Shown in pieces: positions 17,404 through 25,914 of a stretch of 64,000 bases of DNA. The notes beneath the pieces were generated by a model that searched no databases, was not told the origin of the DNA, and worked only from the letters and a program-made list of their open reading frames with translations. Both the position numbers and the translations under genes were made by a program. Source of the DNA: Novosphingobium sp049354825 (lineage in GTDB: Bacteria; Pseudomonadota; Alphaproteobacteria; Sphingomonadales; Sphingomonadaceae). Within the stretch, counting starts at the first letter, position 1. Every line of letters begins with the position of its first letter. The stretch lies in assembly GCF_049354825.1 (NCBI RefSeq), contig NZ_CP186480.1:2626220-2690219 (forward strand), read 5' to 3'.

Positions 17404-18007
17404 GCGGGTCGTTGCGCGCCCCGGCAGCCTGCCGATCGGCCCGGTGGGCGGGTACGGCATTGGCTGGAACGGCATGGTCATGCTGGTGGCGGCGGAGGCG
17501 GCGCTGTTCGCCTATTTGCTGTTCGCCTATTATTACCTCGCCGCCACGAACCCGCCGGGCTGGGTGCTGGAACCGCATCCCAGCCTGACCTTGTCGCTGC
17601 CCGATACGATACTGCTCATGGCATCGAGTGTGGCGGCGTGGTGGGGCGAACGCGGGACCCGCAAGGACGATCGCGGCCAGGCCTTGCTTGGCGTGGGCCT
17701 GGCGATCGTGATGGGAACGGTCTTCGTGATCGTTCAGGTTTTCGAATGGAAGGCCAAGACGTTCGGCATAGCCACCAGCAGTTACGGCGCGCTCTATTTC
17801 GTCACCACCGGTTTCCACCTGGCGCACGTCGTCGCCGGGTTGGCTATCCTGGCGGCTCTGTGGGTGTGGACCTGGCGGGGCTATTTCTCGCCGCTGCGGC
17901 TGCTGCCGGTCTCCAACGGGATCGTTTACTGGCACTTCGTCGATGCGATCTGGCTGCTGGTTTTCGCCAGCTACTACATCTCGCCTTACCTGGGAGTGGG
18001 CCGGTGA
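17396..18007 (+). CDS. coxC: Cytochrome c oxidase subunit III
   Basis: A 203-residue membrane protein with five hydrophobic segments. AAEAALFAYLLFAYYY, TGFHLAHVVAG and VYWHFVDAIWLLVF are typical of the short subunit III form. The start is GTG 17396, which overlaps the end of coxA by 8 bases. It stabilises subunit I in the caa3 complex. The stop overlaps the following small gene. Confidence 0.9.
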   Translation: MAERVVARPGSLPIGPVGGYGIGWNGMVMLVAAEAALFAYLLFAYYYLAATNPPGWVLEPHPSLTLSLPDTILLMASSVAAWWGERGTRKDDRGQALLGVGLAIVMGTVFVIVQVFEWKAKTFGIATSSYGALYFVTTGFHLAHVVAGLAILAALWVWTWRGYFSPLRLLPVSNGIVYWHFVDAIWLLVFASYYISPYLGVGR

Positions 18008-18435
18008 CGCGCGCGCACGAAGGCGAGGCGCATCCCGCACCGCACCGCGACCGGGTGGCCGCTCACGAAGGGCTGTTCGCGGTCTGGGCCGCGCCGCTGG
18101 TCTGGGCGGTGCAGCTGACCGTGTCGTTCGCGGCCACCAGCAATTCCTGTTTCGACGCCGGCGACCGGCTGCTTACGCACCCCGGCGTGGAGATCTGGCC
18201 GCTGATCGTCTCGATCGCGGCGTTGCTGATCGCGCTGGCGGGGCTGTGCCTCAGCATCGTTCTGCTGCGGCGCACGCGCGACGAAACAGGCGGATCGGAA
18301 CGCCGCCTCGTTGAAACCGGGCAGGGCCGCACCCGCTTCATGGCGGTGTGGGGCATCGCGTTCTCGTCCGTGTTCGCGTTCCTGATCGCGGTCAATCTCG
18401 CGCTGCTGCTGGCGATGTCCGAATGCGCGGCGTGA
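18004..18435 (+). CDS. Small membrane protein of the oxidase operon
   Basis: A 143-residue protein starting at GTG 18004 (overlaps coxC by 4 bases). It has three hydrophobic segments: FAVWAAPLVWAVQLTVSFA, LIVSIAALLIALAGLCLSIV, and FSSVFAFLIAVNLALLLAM. There are no haem or metal motifs. Its place between subunit III and a cytochrome c gene suggests an accessory or subunit IV-like role in the caa3 oxidase. I do not know a named family. Confidence 0.75.
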   Translation: MTRAHEGEAHPAPHRDRVAAHEGLFAVWAAPLVWAVQLTVSFAATSNSCFDAGDRLLTHPGVEIWPLIVSIAALLIALAGLCLSIVLLRRTRDETGGSERRLVETGQGRTRFMAVWGIAFSSVFAFLIAVNLALLLAMSECAA

Positions 18436-18758
18436 TCGCCTGCTGCCTGGGCGCGCTGGCGGTGGCCGGCTGCGCGCGCGGCGCGCGGGACGAGCTCGCC
18501 CGGCAGACCATCGCCGCCAACTGCGGCGCGTGCCACACCGTCCCCGGCGTCGGCACCGCGCGGGGGAAGGTGGGCCCCAGCCTCGCCGGGATCGGTTCGC
18601 GCCAGGTGATCGCCGGGCGGTTGCCCAACAGCCGCGCCAACATGCTGCACTGGATCACGCACGCGCAATCGGTCGAGCCCGGCTCGGTCATGCCCGACAT
18701 CCCCCTGACCCCCGCCCAGGCGGGCGCGGTGGCCGATTACCTCTATTCGCTGGATTGA
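18423..18758 (+). CDS. Cytochrome c lipoprotein
   Basis: A 111-residue protein starting at ATG 18423, overlapping the previous gene by 13 bases. The N-terminus ends in ALAVAGC, a lipobox, so it is membrane-anchored in the periplasm. The haem site is CGACHT (near residue 36), and a Met in VMPDIPLT is the likely sixth ligand. It probably passes electrons between the alcohol dehydrogenase cytochrome and the caa3 oxidase, whose genes flank it. Confidence 0.85.
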   Translation: MRGVIACCLGALAVAGCARGARDELARQTIAANCGACHTVPGVGTARGKVGPSLAGIGSRQVIAGRLPNSRANMLHWITHAQSVEPGSVMPDIPLTPAQAGAVADYLYSLD

Positions 18759-18762
18759 CGCC

Positions 18763-20685
18763 ATGAAGACCAAGCCCCTGATCGCCTGGATGCTGGCTGC
18801 GACCGCGCTGGTCGGCATACCCGTTCTGGCCGCCGAGACGGGGCTGTTCCCGCTGCGCGCCGGGGCCAATCCGCCGGTGCCCACGGCCGTGGCGGCCGCC
18901 GATGTCTTTACGCGCGAACAGATCGGCCATGCGCTGGCCCCGCCCACGCCGGGCGCGGGCCGGACCGTTGCCGCCCCGTCCGCCTCTCCGCCCGACGACG
19001 GCCAGTGGATCATGCCGGCCAAGAACTATGCCTCCACCCGCTACACCGGCCTTGCCGAGATCACGCCGGCCAACGCCGCGAACCTGCGCGAGGTGTTCAG
19101 CTTCTCGCTCGGCGTGGACAAGGGGCAGGAAGCGGCCCCGATCGTCGTCGGCAACACCATGTACGTGGTCAGCGCCTTTCCCAACCACGTCTTCGCGCTC
19201 GACCTCACGAAAGACGGCGCGCCGCTGAAGTGGAGCTACGACCCCAAGCCCGTGCCTGCCGCCGCCGGCGTCGCCTGCTGCGACGTGGTCAATCGCGGCG
19301 CCGCCTATGCCGACGGCAAGATCGTCTTCAACACGCTCGACGGGGCGACCATCGCGCTCGACGCGGGTACCGGGAAGGAGGTCTGGCGCACGCAACTGGG
19401 CGACATCAACAAGGGCGAGAGCATCACGATGGCGCCGCTTATTGCCGGCGGGAAAGTCCTGGTCGGCGATTCCGGCGGCGAATTCGGCGTGCACGGCTGG
19501 CTTACCGCGCTCGACCTTGCCAGCGGCAAGATCGCCTGGCGCGCCTATCACACCGGCCCCGATGACCAGGCGCTGATCGGCCCCTCGTTCCATCCCTTTT
19601 ACGCGGTGGACCGCGGCAAGGACCTGGGCGTGAAGTCCTGGCCAGCCGATGCCTGGAAGATCGGCGGTGGCAGCATGTGGGGGTGGATTGCCTACGATCC
19701 GGCCAGCCAGACGATCTTCTACGGTACCGGCAATCCAGGCCCCTGGAACCAGCAGCAGCGGCCCGGCGACAACAAGTGGACCACCGGGCTGTTCGCGCGC
19801 GACGTCAACACCGGGCAAGCCAAGTGGTTCTACCAGATGAACCCGCACGACGAGCATGACTACGACGGGGTCAACGAGCAGATCCTGCTCGACATGCCGT
19901 TCGCCGGACAGATGCGCCATGTACTGCTGCACCCGGACCGCAACGGGTACGTCTACGTGGTCGACCGCGATACCGGCCAGGTGCTGTCGGCCGATCCGTA
20001 CGGGCCGGTCAATTCATCGCAAGGGGTCGACCTTACCACCGGACGGCTGATCAAGAACCCGGCCAAGTCGACCCGGCTGGGCCAGGTCGTGCACGATATC
20101 TGTCCGACCGCCAGCGGCGCCAAGGACTGGAACCCGTCCAGCTTCAGTCCGCGCACCGGGCTGGTCTACATCCCGCATGAGAACCTGTGCATGGACTGGA
20201 TGAACCTTGAGGTGAACTACATCTCGGGCACGCCTTATGTCGGCGCGGAAGTGAAGATGAAGCCCGGCCCAGGCGGCAACCGCGGCGAACTGACGGCCTG
20301 GGACCCGGTGCGCCGCCAGCCCGCGTGGACGATCAGGGAAGATCTGCCGGTGTGGTCGGGCACCGTCGCCACCGGCGGCGACCTGGTGTTCTACGGAACG
20401 ATGGACGGCTGGTTCAAGGCTGTCGATGCACGCGATGGCCGCCTGGTATGGCAGCAGAAGCTGCCCAGCGGCATCATTGGCCAGCCGATCAGCTATCGCG
20501 GTCCCGACGGCCATCAGTACGTGGCGGTGCTGTCCGGCGTCGGCGGCTGGGCCGGCGGCATCGTGTCGGGTCCGCTCGACCCGCGCGACGGGTCGTCCGC
20601 GCTCGGCTTCGTCAACACCATGACCGATCTTCCCCGCCGCACCACCGCAGGAGGGACGCTGCATGTCTTCGCGCTTCCGCATTGA
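18763..20685 (+). CDS. xoxF: PQQ-dependent alcohol dehydrogenase, XoxF/ExaF-like (lanthanide type)
   Basis: A 640-residue periplasmic quinoprotein with a signal peptide and an eight-bladed propeller read from WSYD, WRTQLGD, WIAYDP and related tryptophan repeats. The vicinal disulphide pair is Cys172-Cys173 (VACCDVV). The catalytic Asp366 is followed two residues later by Asp368 (HDYDGVNE); in calcium enzymes of the MxaF type that second position is Ala, and Asp there is the mark of lanthanide-using XoxF/ExaF enzymes. The metal-ligand regions GES and YGTGNPGPWN are also seen. The product oxidises methanol, ethanol or a similar alcohol and hands electrons to the downstream cytochrome. PQQ synthesis genes are not in the window. 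The substrate is unproven. Confidence 0.87.
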   Translation: MKTKPLIAWMLAATALVGIPVLAAETGLFPLRAGANPPVPTAVAAADVFTREQIGHALAPPTPGAGRTVAAPSASPPDDGQWIMPAKNYASTRYTGLAEITPANAANLREVFSFSLGVDKGQEAAPIVVGNTMYVVSAFPNHVFALDLTKDGAPLKWSYDPKPVPAAAGVACCDVVNRGAAYADGKIVFNTLDGATIALDAGTGKEVWRTQLGDINKGESITMAPLIAGGKVLVGDSGGEFGVHGWLTALDLASGKIAWRAYHTGPDDQALIGPSFHPFYAVDRGKDLGVKSWPADAWKIGGGSMWGWIAYDPASQTIFYGTGNPGPWNQQQRPGDNKWTTGLFARDVNTGQAKWFYQMNPHDEHDYDGVNEQILLDMPFAGQMRHVLLHPDRNGYVYVVDRDTGQVLSADPYGPVNSSQGVDLTTGRLIKNPAKSTRLGQVVHDICPTASGAKDWNPSSFSPRTGLVYIPHENLCMDWMNLEVNYISGTPYVGAEVKMKPGPGGNRGELTAWDPVRRQPAWTIREDLPVWSGTVATGGDLVFYGTMDGWFKAVDARDGRLVWQQKLPSGIIGQPISYRGPDGHQYVAVLSGVGGWAGGIVSGPLDPRDGSSALGFVNTMTDLPRRTTAGGTLHVFALPH

Positions 20686-21235
20686 TGGTCCCGCGGCGCT
20701 GGCGCTGGCGCTGGCGCTGGCGCTGGCCGCGGCCGGCTGTCACCGGCACGACCCCGACGGCGGCCGGTTCGCGCCCGCCGGCCAGGGCGCTCCGGCGCAG
20801 CGCGACGTCGCGCTGGTGCCTGGCGGCGGTACGCTGGCGACAGCGCCGTCGCAGCGCGCCCGGCCCTACTACGGCAACGCCGCGGCCGTGGTCGACGGGA
20901 AGCGTCTCTACAACCGGATGAACTGCGCGGGCTGCCACTTCAACGGCGGCGGGGGCATCGGGCCGCCGCTGATGGATGATAAGTGGATCTATGGCGGCCG
21001 GCTCGACCAGATCTACGGCACCATCTACTTCGGGCGCGCGAACGGAATGCCGGCGTGGGGCGGCAAGCTGACGGACGACCAGATCTGGAAGATCGCCGCC
21101 TATGTGCGATCGATGTCCCTGCCCGAAACCCTGGCGCGCAACGGCGACGGGACCCCGTCGCAGAACCCGGCCCCTGTCCCGGCCGCGTCGGATGCCTTCG
21201 ATGGCTGGCACGTCCCCAAGCCGGGCAAGGAGTAA
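20663..21235 (+). CDS. xoxG: Cytochrome c of the alcohol dehydrogenase (XoxG-like), lipoprotein
   Basis: A 190-residue protein starting at ATG 20663, overlapping the xoxF end. The signal segment contains a run of Ala-Leu pairs ending in AAAGC (lipobox). The haem site is CAGCHFNGGGG, followed by GPPLMDDKWIYGG and MPAWGGKLTDDQIWKIAAYV, which match cytochrome cL/XoxG proteins that accept electrons from methanol dehydrogenases. The gene is followed by the beta-propeller lipoprotein. Confidence 0.87.
   Translation: MSSRFRIDGPAALALALALALAAAGCHRHDPDGGRFAPAGQGAPAQRDVALVPGGGTLATAPSQRARPYYGNAAAVVDGKRLYNRMNCAGCHFNGGGGIGPPLMDDKWIYGGRLDQIYGTIYFGRANGMPAWGGKLTDDQIWKIAAYVRSMSLPETLARNGDGTPSQNPAPVPAASDAFDGWHVPKPGKE
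20697..20727 (+). repeat. GCGCTG hexamer repeat in the xoxG signal peptide
   Basis: About five tandem copies of the six-base unit GCGCTG encode the Ala-Leu run of the signal peptide. The unit length is a multiple of three, so gain or loss of copies would change signal length without shifting the frame. Confidence 0.7.
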
Positions 21236-22217
21236 GACACTGCTGCGCGGTCCGGCGGCAAGCGTGGCCGCACTCCTGATCGCGGCCTGCTCGCGCCCGG
21301 GGCCCGGGCCGGACCGTGTTTTCGTGTCCGATGAAGCCGGCAACGTGGTCCACGTTCTCGACGGCGCTTCGGGCCATGCCGAGGGCGACCTGAAGACCGG
21401 CGCGCGTCCCCGCGGCATGGCGCTCTCGCCGGGCGGCGGGGTGCTCTATGTCGCCGCCAGCAACGCCAACCGGATAGAGGTCTGGGACAGTCACAGGCTG
21501 GTCAAGCTGCGGGACATCGCCTCGGGCAGCGATCCCGAACGGATCGCGGTGAGTCCCGACGGCAGGACGATCTACGCCGCCAACGAAGACCGCAGCGCGA
21601 TCGCGTTCATCGATGTCGGCACCGGAAAGGTGTCGCACGAAGTCCAGGTCGGGCCGGAGCCGGAAGGGATCGGCGTCTCCCCCGACGGGACGCTGCTTGT
21701 CGCCACCAGCGAAGTCGCCAGCGTCGCGCACGTCATCGACGTTGCCGGCGCCCGGGTGGTGACGGATCTTCCGGTCGGCAGCCGCCCGCGCGACATCGTG
21801 TTCGTGAACGGCGGGCGCGAGATCTGGGTCTCGTCCGAGCAGCGCGGAACGATCCACGTGTTCGATACCGCCACCCGCACGCTGAAGCACGTGATCGACC
21901 TCGTCGCCGCCTATCCCGATCTCGCGCAGGCGCAGGCGGTCGAAATGGAGCTCACCAGCGACGGCAAGCGCGCCTTCGTGGCCATGGGCCGCGGCGACCA
22001 GGTGGCCGAGATCGACCCGGCGACCTACCGCGTCGTGCGCGCCTTCCCGACCGGACACCGCACCTGGGGCATCGCGTTGTCGCCCGACCAATCGCGCCTC
22101 TACGCCGCCGCCGGACTGTCCGGCTCGCTTACGGTCATCGACCTGCGGGCCAATGCGGTGGAGCGGACCGTTTCGACGGGCGGCAAGCCCTGGACTGCAG
22201 CGGCGGTCGTGCGTTGA
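21201..22217 (+). CDS. Beta-propeller (YVTN repeat) lipoprotein of the XoxF operon
   Basis: About 338 residues: a short basic N-terminus (SRARSK), a hydrophobic stretch ending in LLIAACS (lipobox), then seven-bladed propeller repeats (VLDGASGHAEG, PDGRTIYAANEDRSAIAFIDV, PDGTLLVATSE, DQSRLYAAAGLSGSLTVID). Related PQQ-associated propeller proteins occur next to xox genes; their job is not settled. The start is uncertain. ATG 21201 gives a full lipoprotein signal but overlaps xoxG by 35 bases, while a strong AAGGAG at 21226-21231 would better serve CTG at 21240 or 21243. Confidence 0.78.
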   Translation: MAGTSPSRARSKTLLRGPAASVAALLIAACSRPGPGPDRVFVSDEAGNVVHVLDGASGHAEGDLKTGARPRGMALSPGGGVLYVAASNANRIEVWDSHRLVKLRDIASGSDPERIAVSPDGRTIYAANEDRSAIAFIDVGTGKVSHEVQVGPEPEGIGVSPDGTLLVATSEVASVAHVIDVAGARVVTDLPVGSRPRDIVFVNGGREIWVSSEQRGTIHVFDTATRTLKHVIDLVAAYPDLAQAQAVEMELTSDGKRAFVAMGRGDQVAEIDPATYRVVRAFPTGHRTWGIALSPDQSRLYAAAGLSGSLTVIDLRANAVERTVSTGGKPWTAAAVVR

Positions 22218-22993
22218 GGGCCGCATTCGCAGCAATCGCCGCCGTCCTGCTGTCGGGATGCGGCGCGAAGCCCCTCAGGGTCTGCGCCGACCCCAACAAC
22301 CTGCCGTTTTCGAACCAAGCCGGGCAGGGGCTGGAAAACAGGCTGGCGGAACGGATCGCGCGGGATCTCGGCCGCCCGCTCGAGTACGTGTGGTGGGCCC
22401 AGCGGCGCGGCTTCATGCGCAACACGATCGGCAAGGGCACATGCGACATCTGGCCGGGGGTCGCAGCGGGCCTGGAAAGCGTGGCGACGACGCGCCCCTA
22501 TTACCGCGCGAGTTACGTGTTCGTGACGCGGCGGGCCGACCGGCTTGGCGGCCTGACCCTCGACGATCCGCGGCTAAGGCACCTGAAACTGGGTGTGCAG
22601 CTGGTCGGCGACGATGGCAGCAACACGCCGCCGGCCCATGCGCTGTCGCGCCGGGGAATTACCGGCAACGTGCGCGGCTACATGCTGTACGGCGATTACC
22701 GGCGCCCGAACCCGCCCGCGGCCATCGTCGATGCCGTCGCAGCCCGCGAGATCGACGCCGGGCTGGTGTGGGGGCCGCTGGCGGCCTATTTCGCGGCGCG
22801 CAGCAAGGTGCCGCTCAGGACCGAAGCGGTCACGCCGTGGCTCGACGATCAGCAGTGGCCGATGGCGTTCGACATTTCGGTGGGGGTGCGCAGGGACGAT
22901 CCGGCGCTGCTGGTCGCGATCAATCGCATCCTTGCCAAGGACCATGACGCCGTCGCGCGGCTGTTGACGCAATATGGGCTGGAGCCGTCCTGA
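22214..22993 (+). CDS. xoxJ: XoxJ-like periplasmic solute-binding lipoprotein
   Basis: A 259-residue protein starting at TTG 22214, overlapping the stop of the previous gene. Signal with lipobox LLSGC, then LRVCADPNNLPFSNQAGQG, the typical opening of quinoprotein dehydrogenase-associated binding proteins (MoxJ/XoxJ). XoxJ-type proteins are thought to help mature or activate the apo-dehydrogenase. It closes the operon. Confidence 0.83.
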   Translation: MRAAFAAIAAVLLSGCGAKPLRVCADPNNLPFSNQAGQGLENRLAERIARDLGRPLEYVWWAQRRGFMRNTIGKGTCDIWPGVAAGLESVATTRPYYRASYVFVTRRADRLGGLTLDDPRLRHLKLGVQLVGDDGSNTPPAHALSRRGITGNVRGYMLYGDYRRPNPPAAIVDAVAAREIDAGLVWGPLAAYFAARSKVPLRTEAVTPWLDDQQWPMAFDISVGVRRDDPALLVAINRILAKDHDAVARLLTQYGLEPS

Positions 22994-23103
22994 TCGCCGC
23001 CAACCCCGCCGGCAGCGCTTGGCCGGGGCCCGCAACTGTCGCTTGGCGCCGCGGTGGCCACATCGCGCTTTATCTGGCCGGCATGACCTGCTCTAGTCGG
23101 GGA

Positions 23104-25140
23104 ATGAACCGACTGTTGCCGCTCGCCCTCGTCCTGGCGCTTCCCGCCTGGAGCCACGCCGCCGCCGACACGGCGCGCTACACAGCCATCTTCGGGGGCA
23201 AGAATGTCGGGCACTTGTGGGCCGACACGCAAGGTACAAAGACCACGGTCGATTACGACATCAAGAACAACGGCCGCGGCCCGACGATCGCGGAAACGAT
23301 CACGATCGGTGCCGATGGCCTGCCCACGGCCTGGAACGTCACCGGCGCCACAACGTTCGGCAGCAAGGTGGCGGAAAGCTTCGTCCAGCGCGGCGGCCGG
23401 GCCGAGTGGGTCGATTCGACGGGGAAGGGCGCCGCCGCGGTGCGCACGCCCGCGATCTATGTCTCCCAGGCCGGCAGCCCGTGGGCGGACCAGGTCTATG
23501 CCACCGCGCTGCTTGCCCGCACCGGCATGACCATGCCAGCACTGCCCGGCGGTACGCTGAAGCTGGTCAAGGGCGACACCCTGACGGTCGATGGCAAGGG
23601 CGGACCATTGCAGGTCACCCGCTATGACCTGACCGGCATCGACACGACGCCCGAGACGATGCTCCTCGACGCCCAGGGGCGACTGTTCGCCAGCCTTTCG
23701 CCCGATTCGATCCTCGTGCGCGAAGGGTACGAGGGCGAGGAGGTACGCCTGCGCAAGCTGGCCGCGGACTGGAGCACGCAGCGCTTCGTCGATATCCAGA
23801 AACAGGTCGCGCACACCTACGACGCGCCCACGCGCATCCGCAACGTGCGCCTGTTCGATCCCAAGTCCGGCAAGCTGACGGCGCCGGTGTCGGTTCTGGT
23901 ATCGGGCAAGACCATCGCCGCGGTAGAGCCTGCGAACAGTCCGGCTACGCCCGGCGAGGTGACGATCGACGGCGCCGGCGGCACGCTGGTTCCCGGCATG
24001 TATGAAATGCACGGCCACCTGGGGCAGGACGGCGCGCTGCTCAACCTGATCGCCGGCATCACCACCGTGCGCGACATGGGCAACGACAACGCGGTTCTGG
24101 CCAAACTGATCGACCGCATGGATTCGGGCGAGATCGGCGGGCCGCACGTCATTCGCTCGGGCTTCATCGAGGGTAAAAGCCCGTTCAGCGCCAACAACGG
24201 CATCCTGGTCGACAGCGAGAAGGCGGCCGTCGACGCGGTGCGCTGGTATGGCGCGCGGGATTTCTGGCAGATCAAGATATACAACAGCATGAACCCGGCC
24301 TGGGTGCCCGCAATGGTAAGCGAGGCGCACCGGCTGGGCCTGCGCGTTGCCGGCCACGTCCCCGCGTTCGCCACCGCCGACCAGATGATCGCGGCCGGCT
24401 ATGACGAGATGACGCACATCAACCAGTTCATGCTGGGCTGGGTGATCGCGCCGCAGGAAGACACGCGCACGCTGTTCCGCCTGACCGCGCTCAAGCGTTT
24501 GCCGGCGCTCTCGCTCGACGATCCCAGGGTGCAGCACACGATCGACCTGATGGCGAGCGGCCACAAGGCCATCGACCCCACGCTGGGGATCCACGAAAAC
24601 CTGCTGCTCAACCGCGACGGGCGCGTCCCGGTGGGGGCGGTGGACTACATCGATCATCTGCCGATCGGCACGCGCCGCAACCTGATGAAGGGTTGGATCG
24701 ACGTGTCCAAGCCAGGTGACGGCGCGCTGTACGAAGGGGCCTGGGACAAGCTTCTGGCGGTGACCAAGACGCTGCATCAGCGCGGCGTGTTCATCGTCTT
24801 CGGCACCGATACCGGCGGCAGCTTCACGTATCATCGCGAGCTGGAGATCTACCAGGACAAGGGCATCATGACCCCTGCCGAAATCCTGACTCGCGCCACC
24901 CTCGATAGTGCGCGCTACACCGGGCAGGACCAGCGCCTGGGTTCGATCGAAAAGGGCAAGCTGGCCGATTTCTTCCTTGTTCCCGGCGATCCGACCGCGT
25001 CGATCAAGGCGATCAAGACGATCCGCATGGTCGTGAAGGACGGCACGTTCTACTATCCGGCCGAAGTCTATCCCAAGTTCGGGATCAAGCCGTTCGCGGC
25101 GGCGCCTGAGGTGACCGGAGCGACGCCGGCGCAGCATTGA
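23104..25140 (+). CDS. Exported amidohydrolase
   Basis: A 678-residue protein with a signal peptide (NRLLPLALVLALPAWSHAAA). An N-terminal beta-rich region of about 230 residues is followed by an amidohydrolase domain: GTLVPGMYEMHGHLG (metal-binding HxH), TTVRDMGND, GLRVAGHVPAF, YDEMTHINQF, VFGTDTGGS with the late catalytic Asp, and GSIEKGKLADFFLVPGDP at the end. The family cleaves amide or ester bonds in periplasmic peptides, lactams or similar compounds; the substrate is not evident. It starts 110 bases after xoxJ and may or may not belong to that operon. Confidence 0.87.
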   Translation: MNRLLPLALVLALPAWSHAAADTARYTAIFGGKNVGHLWADTQGTKTTVDYDIKNNGRGPTIAETITIGADGLPTAWNVTGATTFGSKVAESFVQRGGRAEWVDSTGKGAAAVRTPAIYVSQAGSPWADQVYATALLARTGMTMPALPGGTLKLVKGDTLTVDGKGGPLQVTRYDLTGIDTTPETMLLDAQGRLFASLSPDSILVREGYEGEEVRLRKLAADWSTQRFVDIQKQVAHTYDAPTRIRNVRLFDPKSGKLTAPVSVLVSGKTIAAVEPANSPATPGEVTIDGAGGTLVPGMYEMHGHLGQDGALLNLIAGITTVRDMGNDNAVLAKLIDRMDSGEIGGPHVIRSGFIEGKSPFSANNGILVDSEKAAVDAVRWYGARDFWQIKIYNSMNPAWVPAMVSEAHRLGLRVAGHVPAFATADQMIAAGYDEMTHINQFMLGWVIAPQEDTRTLFRLTALKRLPALSLDDPRVQHTIDLMASGHKAIDPTLGIHENLLLNRDGRVPVGAVDYIDHLPIGTRRNLMKGWIDVSKPGDGALYEGAWDKLLAVTKTLHQRGVFIVFGTDTGGSFTYHRELEIYQDKGIMTPAEILTRATLDSARYTGQDQRLGSIEKGKLADFFLVPGDPTASIKAIKTIRMVVKDGTFYYPAEVYPKFGIKPFAAAPEVTGATPAQH

Positions 25141-25216
25141 ATCGGCGCCCTCGCAGTAAAGCGCGGCCGGAACCGCCGCCAGCCGGAGCGCGTTGCATGG
25201 TTTTGAGGCTGAAACC

Positions 25217-25387
25217 ATGAAACAGAGCAAACCGCTGGAACCGGAAACCGAAAATTCCTCGCTCAACTCGGAGATCGAGGCGGCGACCGAGATTCAGTCG
25301 AGCGTGCGACCGGAGGACTATCCCCTCGATCAACGAGCGCGCATCGACCCCGCCCGCAAGGGCGGCCCTTCGAAGCGCAAGGGCTAG
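25217..25387 (+). CDS. Small acidic protein of unknown function
   Basis: A 56-residue hydrophilic protein: Glu-rich first half (KPLEPETENSS), then DYPLDQRARIDPARKGGPSKRKG. No known domain. Its stop shares a CTAG with the stop of the convergent gene at 25384, which leaves no space for a terminator between the two. Confidence 0.5.
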   Translation: MKQSKPLEPETENSSLNSEIEAATEIQSSVRPEDYPLDQRARIDPARKGGPSKRKG

Positions 25388-25914
25388 CCGCTCCATTCGT
25401 CGAGCGCATGGCGGTAGCGGTCGGCAAGCTCGTCGCGGCGCTGATGAAGGCGCTTCAATTGCGCTTCCTGCCGCGAAATCAGCAGGTCCTTGCGCGCGCG
25501 CAACTGGTCGATCCGGATATCGATCTCGCGCAAGCGCCGCTCGCCTTGCCGCGATGCATCCTCGATGGCGGCTTCGGCCCGGCCAAGTGCAAGACGGCTT
25601 GGCCGCGGCTTGCGCTTGATCGGCGCAGGTTTTGCCGGCTGCGCCTTTCCGGCCGGTTTCGCCGCCGGCGTGGAGGCGGCCAGATGCTCCGCCAGCGATC
25701 CGCGCCGGACCCGGATAACTTCGCCCGGCCTGGCCAGGGGCGCGGCGGCAAGGCGCTCGTCCGTGACCATCCGGGCCGCCCCGCGCGCAAACAGATCCTT
25801 GCTCGTCCCCCAGGCCGCCAGCGCGGCTTTCTGGCTTTTCGCGGCGACATAGGCATCCTCGAAGCCGATCGCGGTACAATAGACCTTCAGCCTGCCGCGC
25901 CCCGCCACGATCAC
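25384..25914 (-). CDS. Conserved hypothetical protein with C-terminal coiled coil
   Basis: A 176-residue protein. The first 75 residues are a compact domain (LKVYCTAIGFEDAYVAAKSQKAALAAWG, then LARPGEVIRVRRG); the middle is Ala/Pro/Lys-rich; the last 65 residues form a charged helix rich in Arg and Glu, probably a coiled coil. I do not know the function. The start at 25914 overlaps the exonuclease III stop, so they are cotranscribed. Confidence 0.7.
   Translation of the reverse strand: MIVAGRGRLKVYCTAIGFEDAYVAAKSQKAALAAWGTSKDLFARGAARMVTDERLAAAPLARPGEVIRVRRGSLAEHLAASTPAAKPAGKAQPAKPAPIKRKPRPSRLALGRAEAAIEDASRQGERRLREIDIRIDQLRARKDLLISRQEAQLKRLHQRRDELADRYRHALDEWSG

Noticed and set aside
22849..25266. 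An 805-residue reading on the minus strand
   Set aside because: Antisense of the exported amidohydrolase, which has clear family motifs and a signal peptide.
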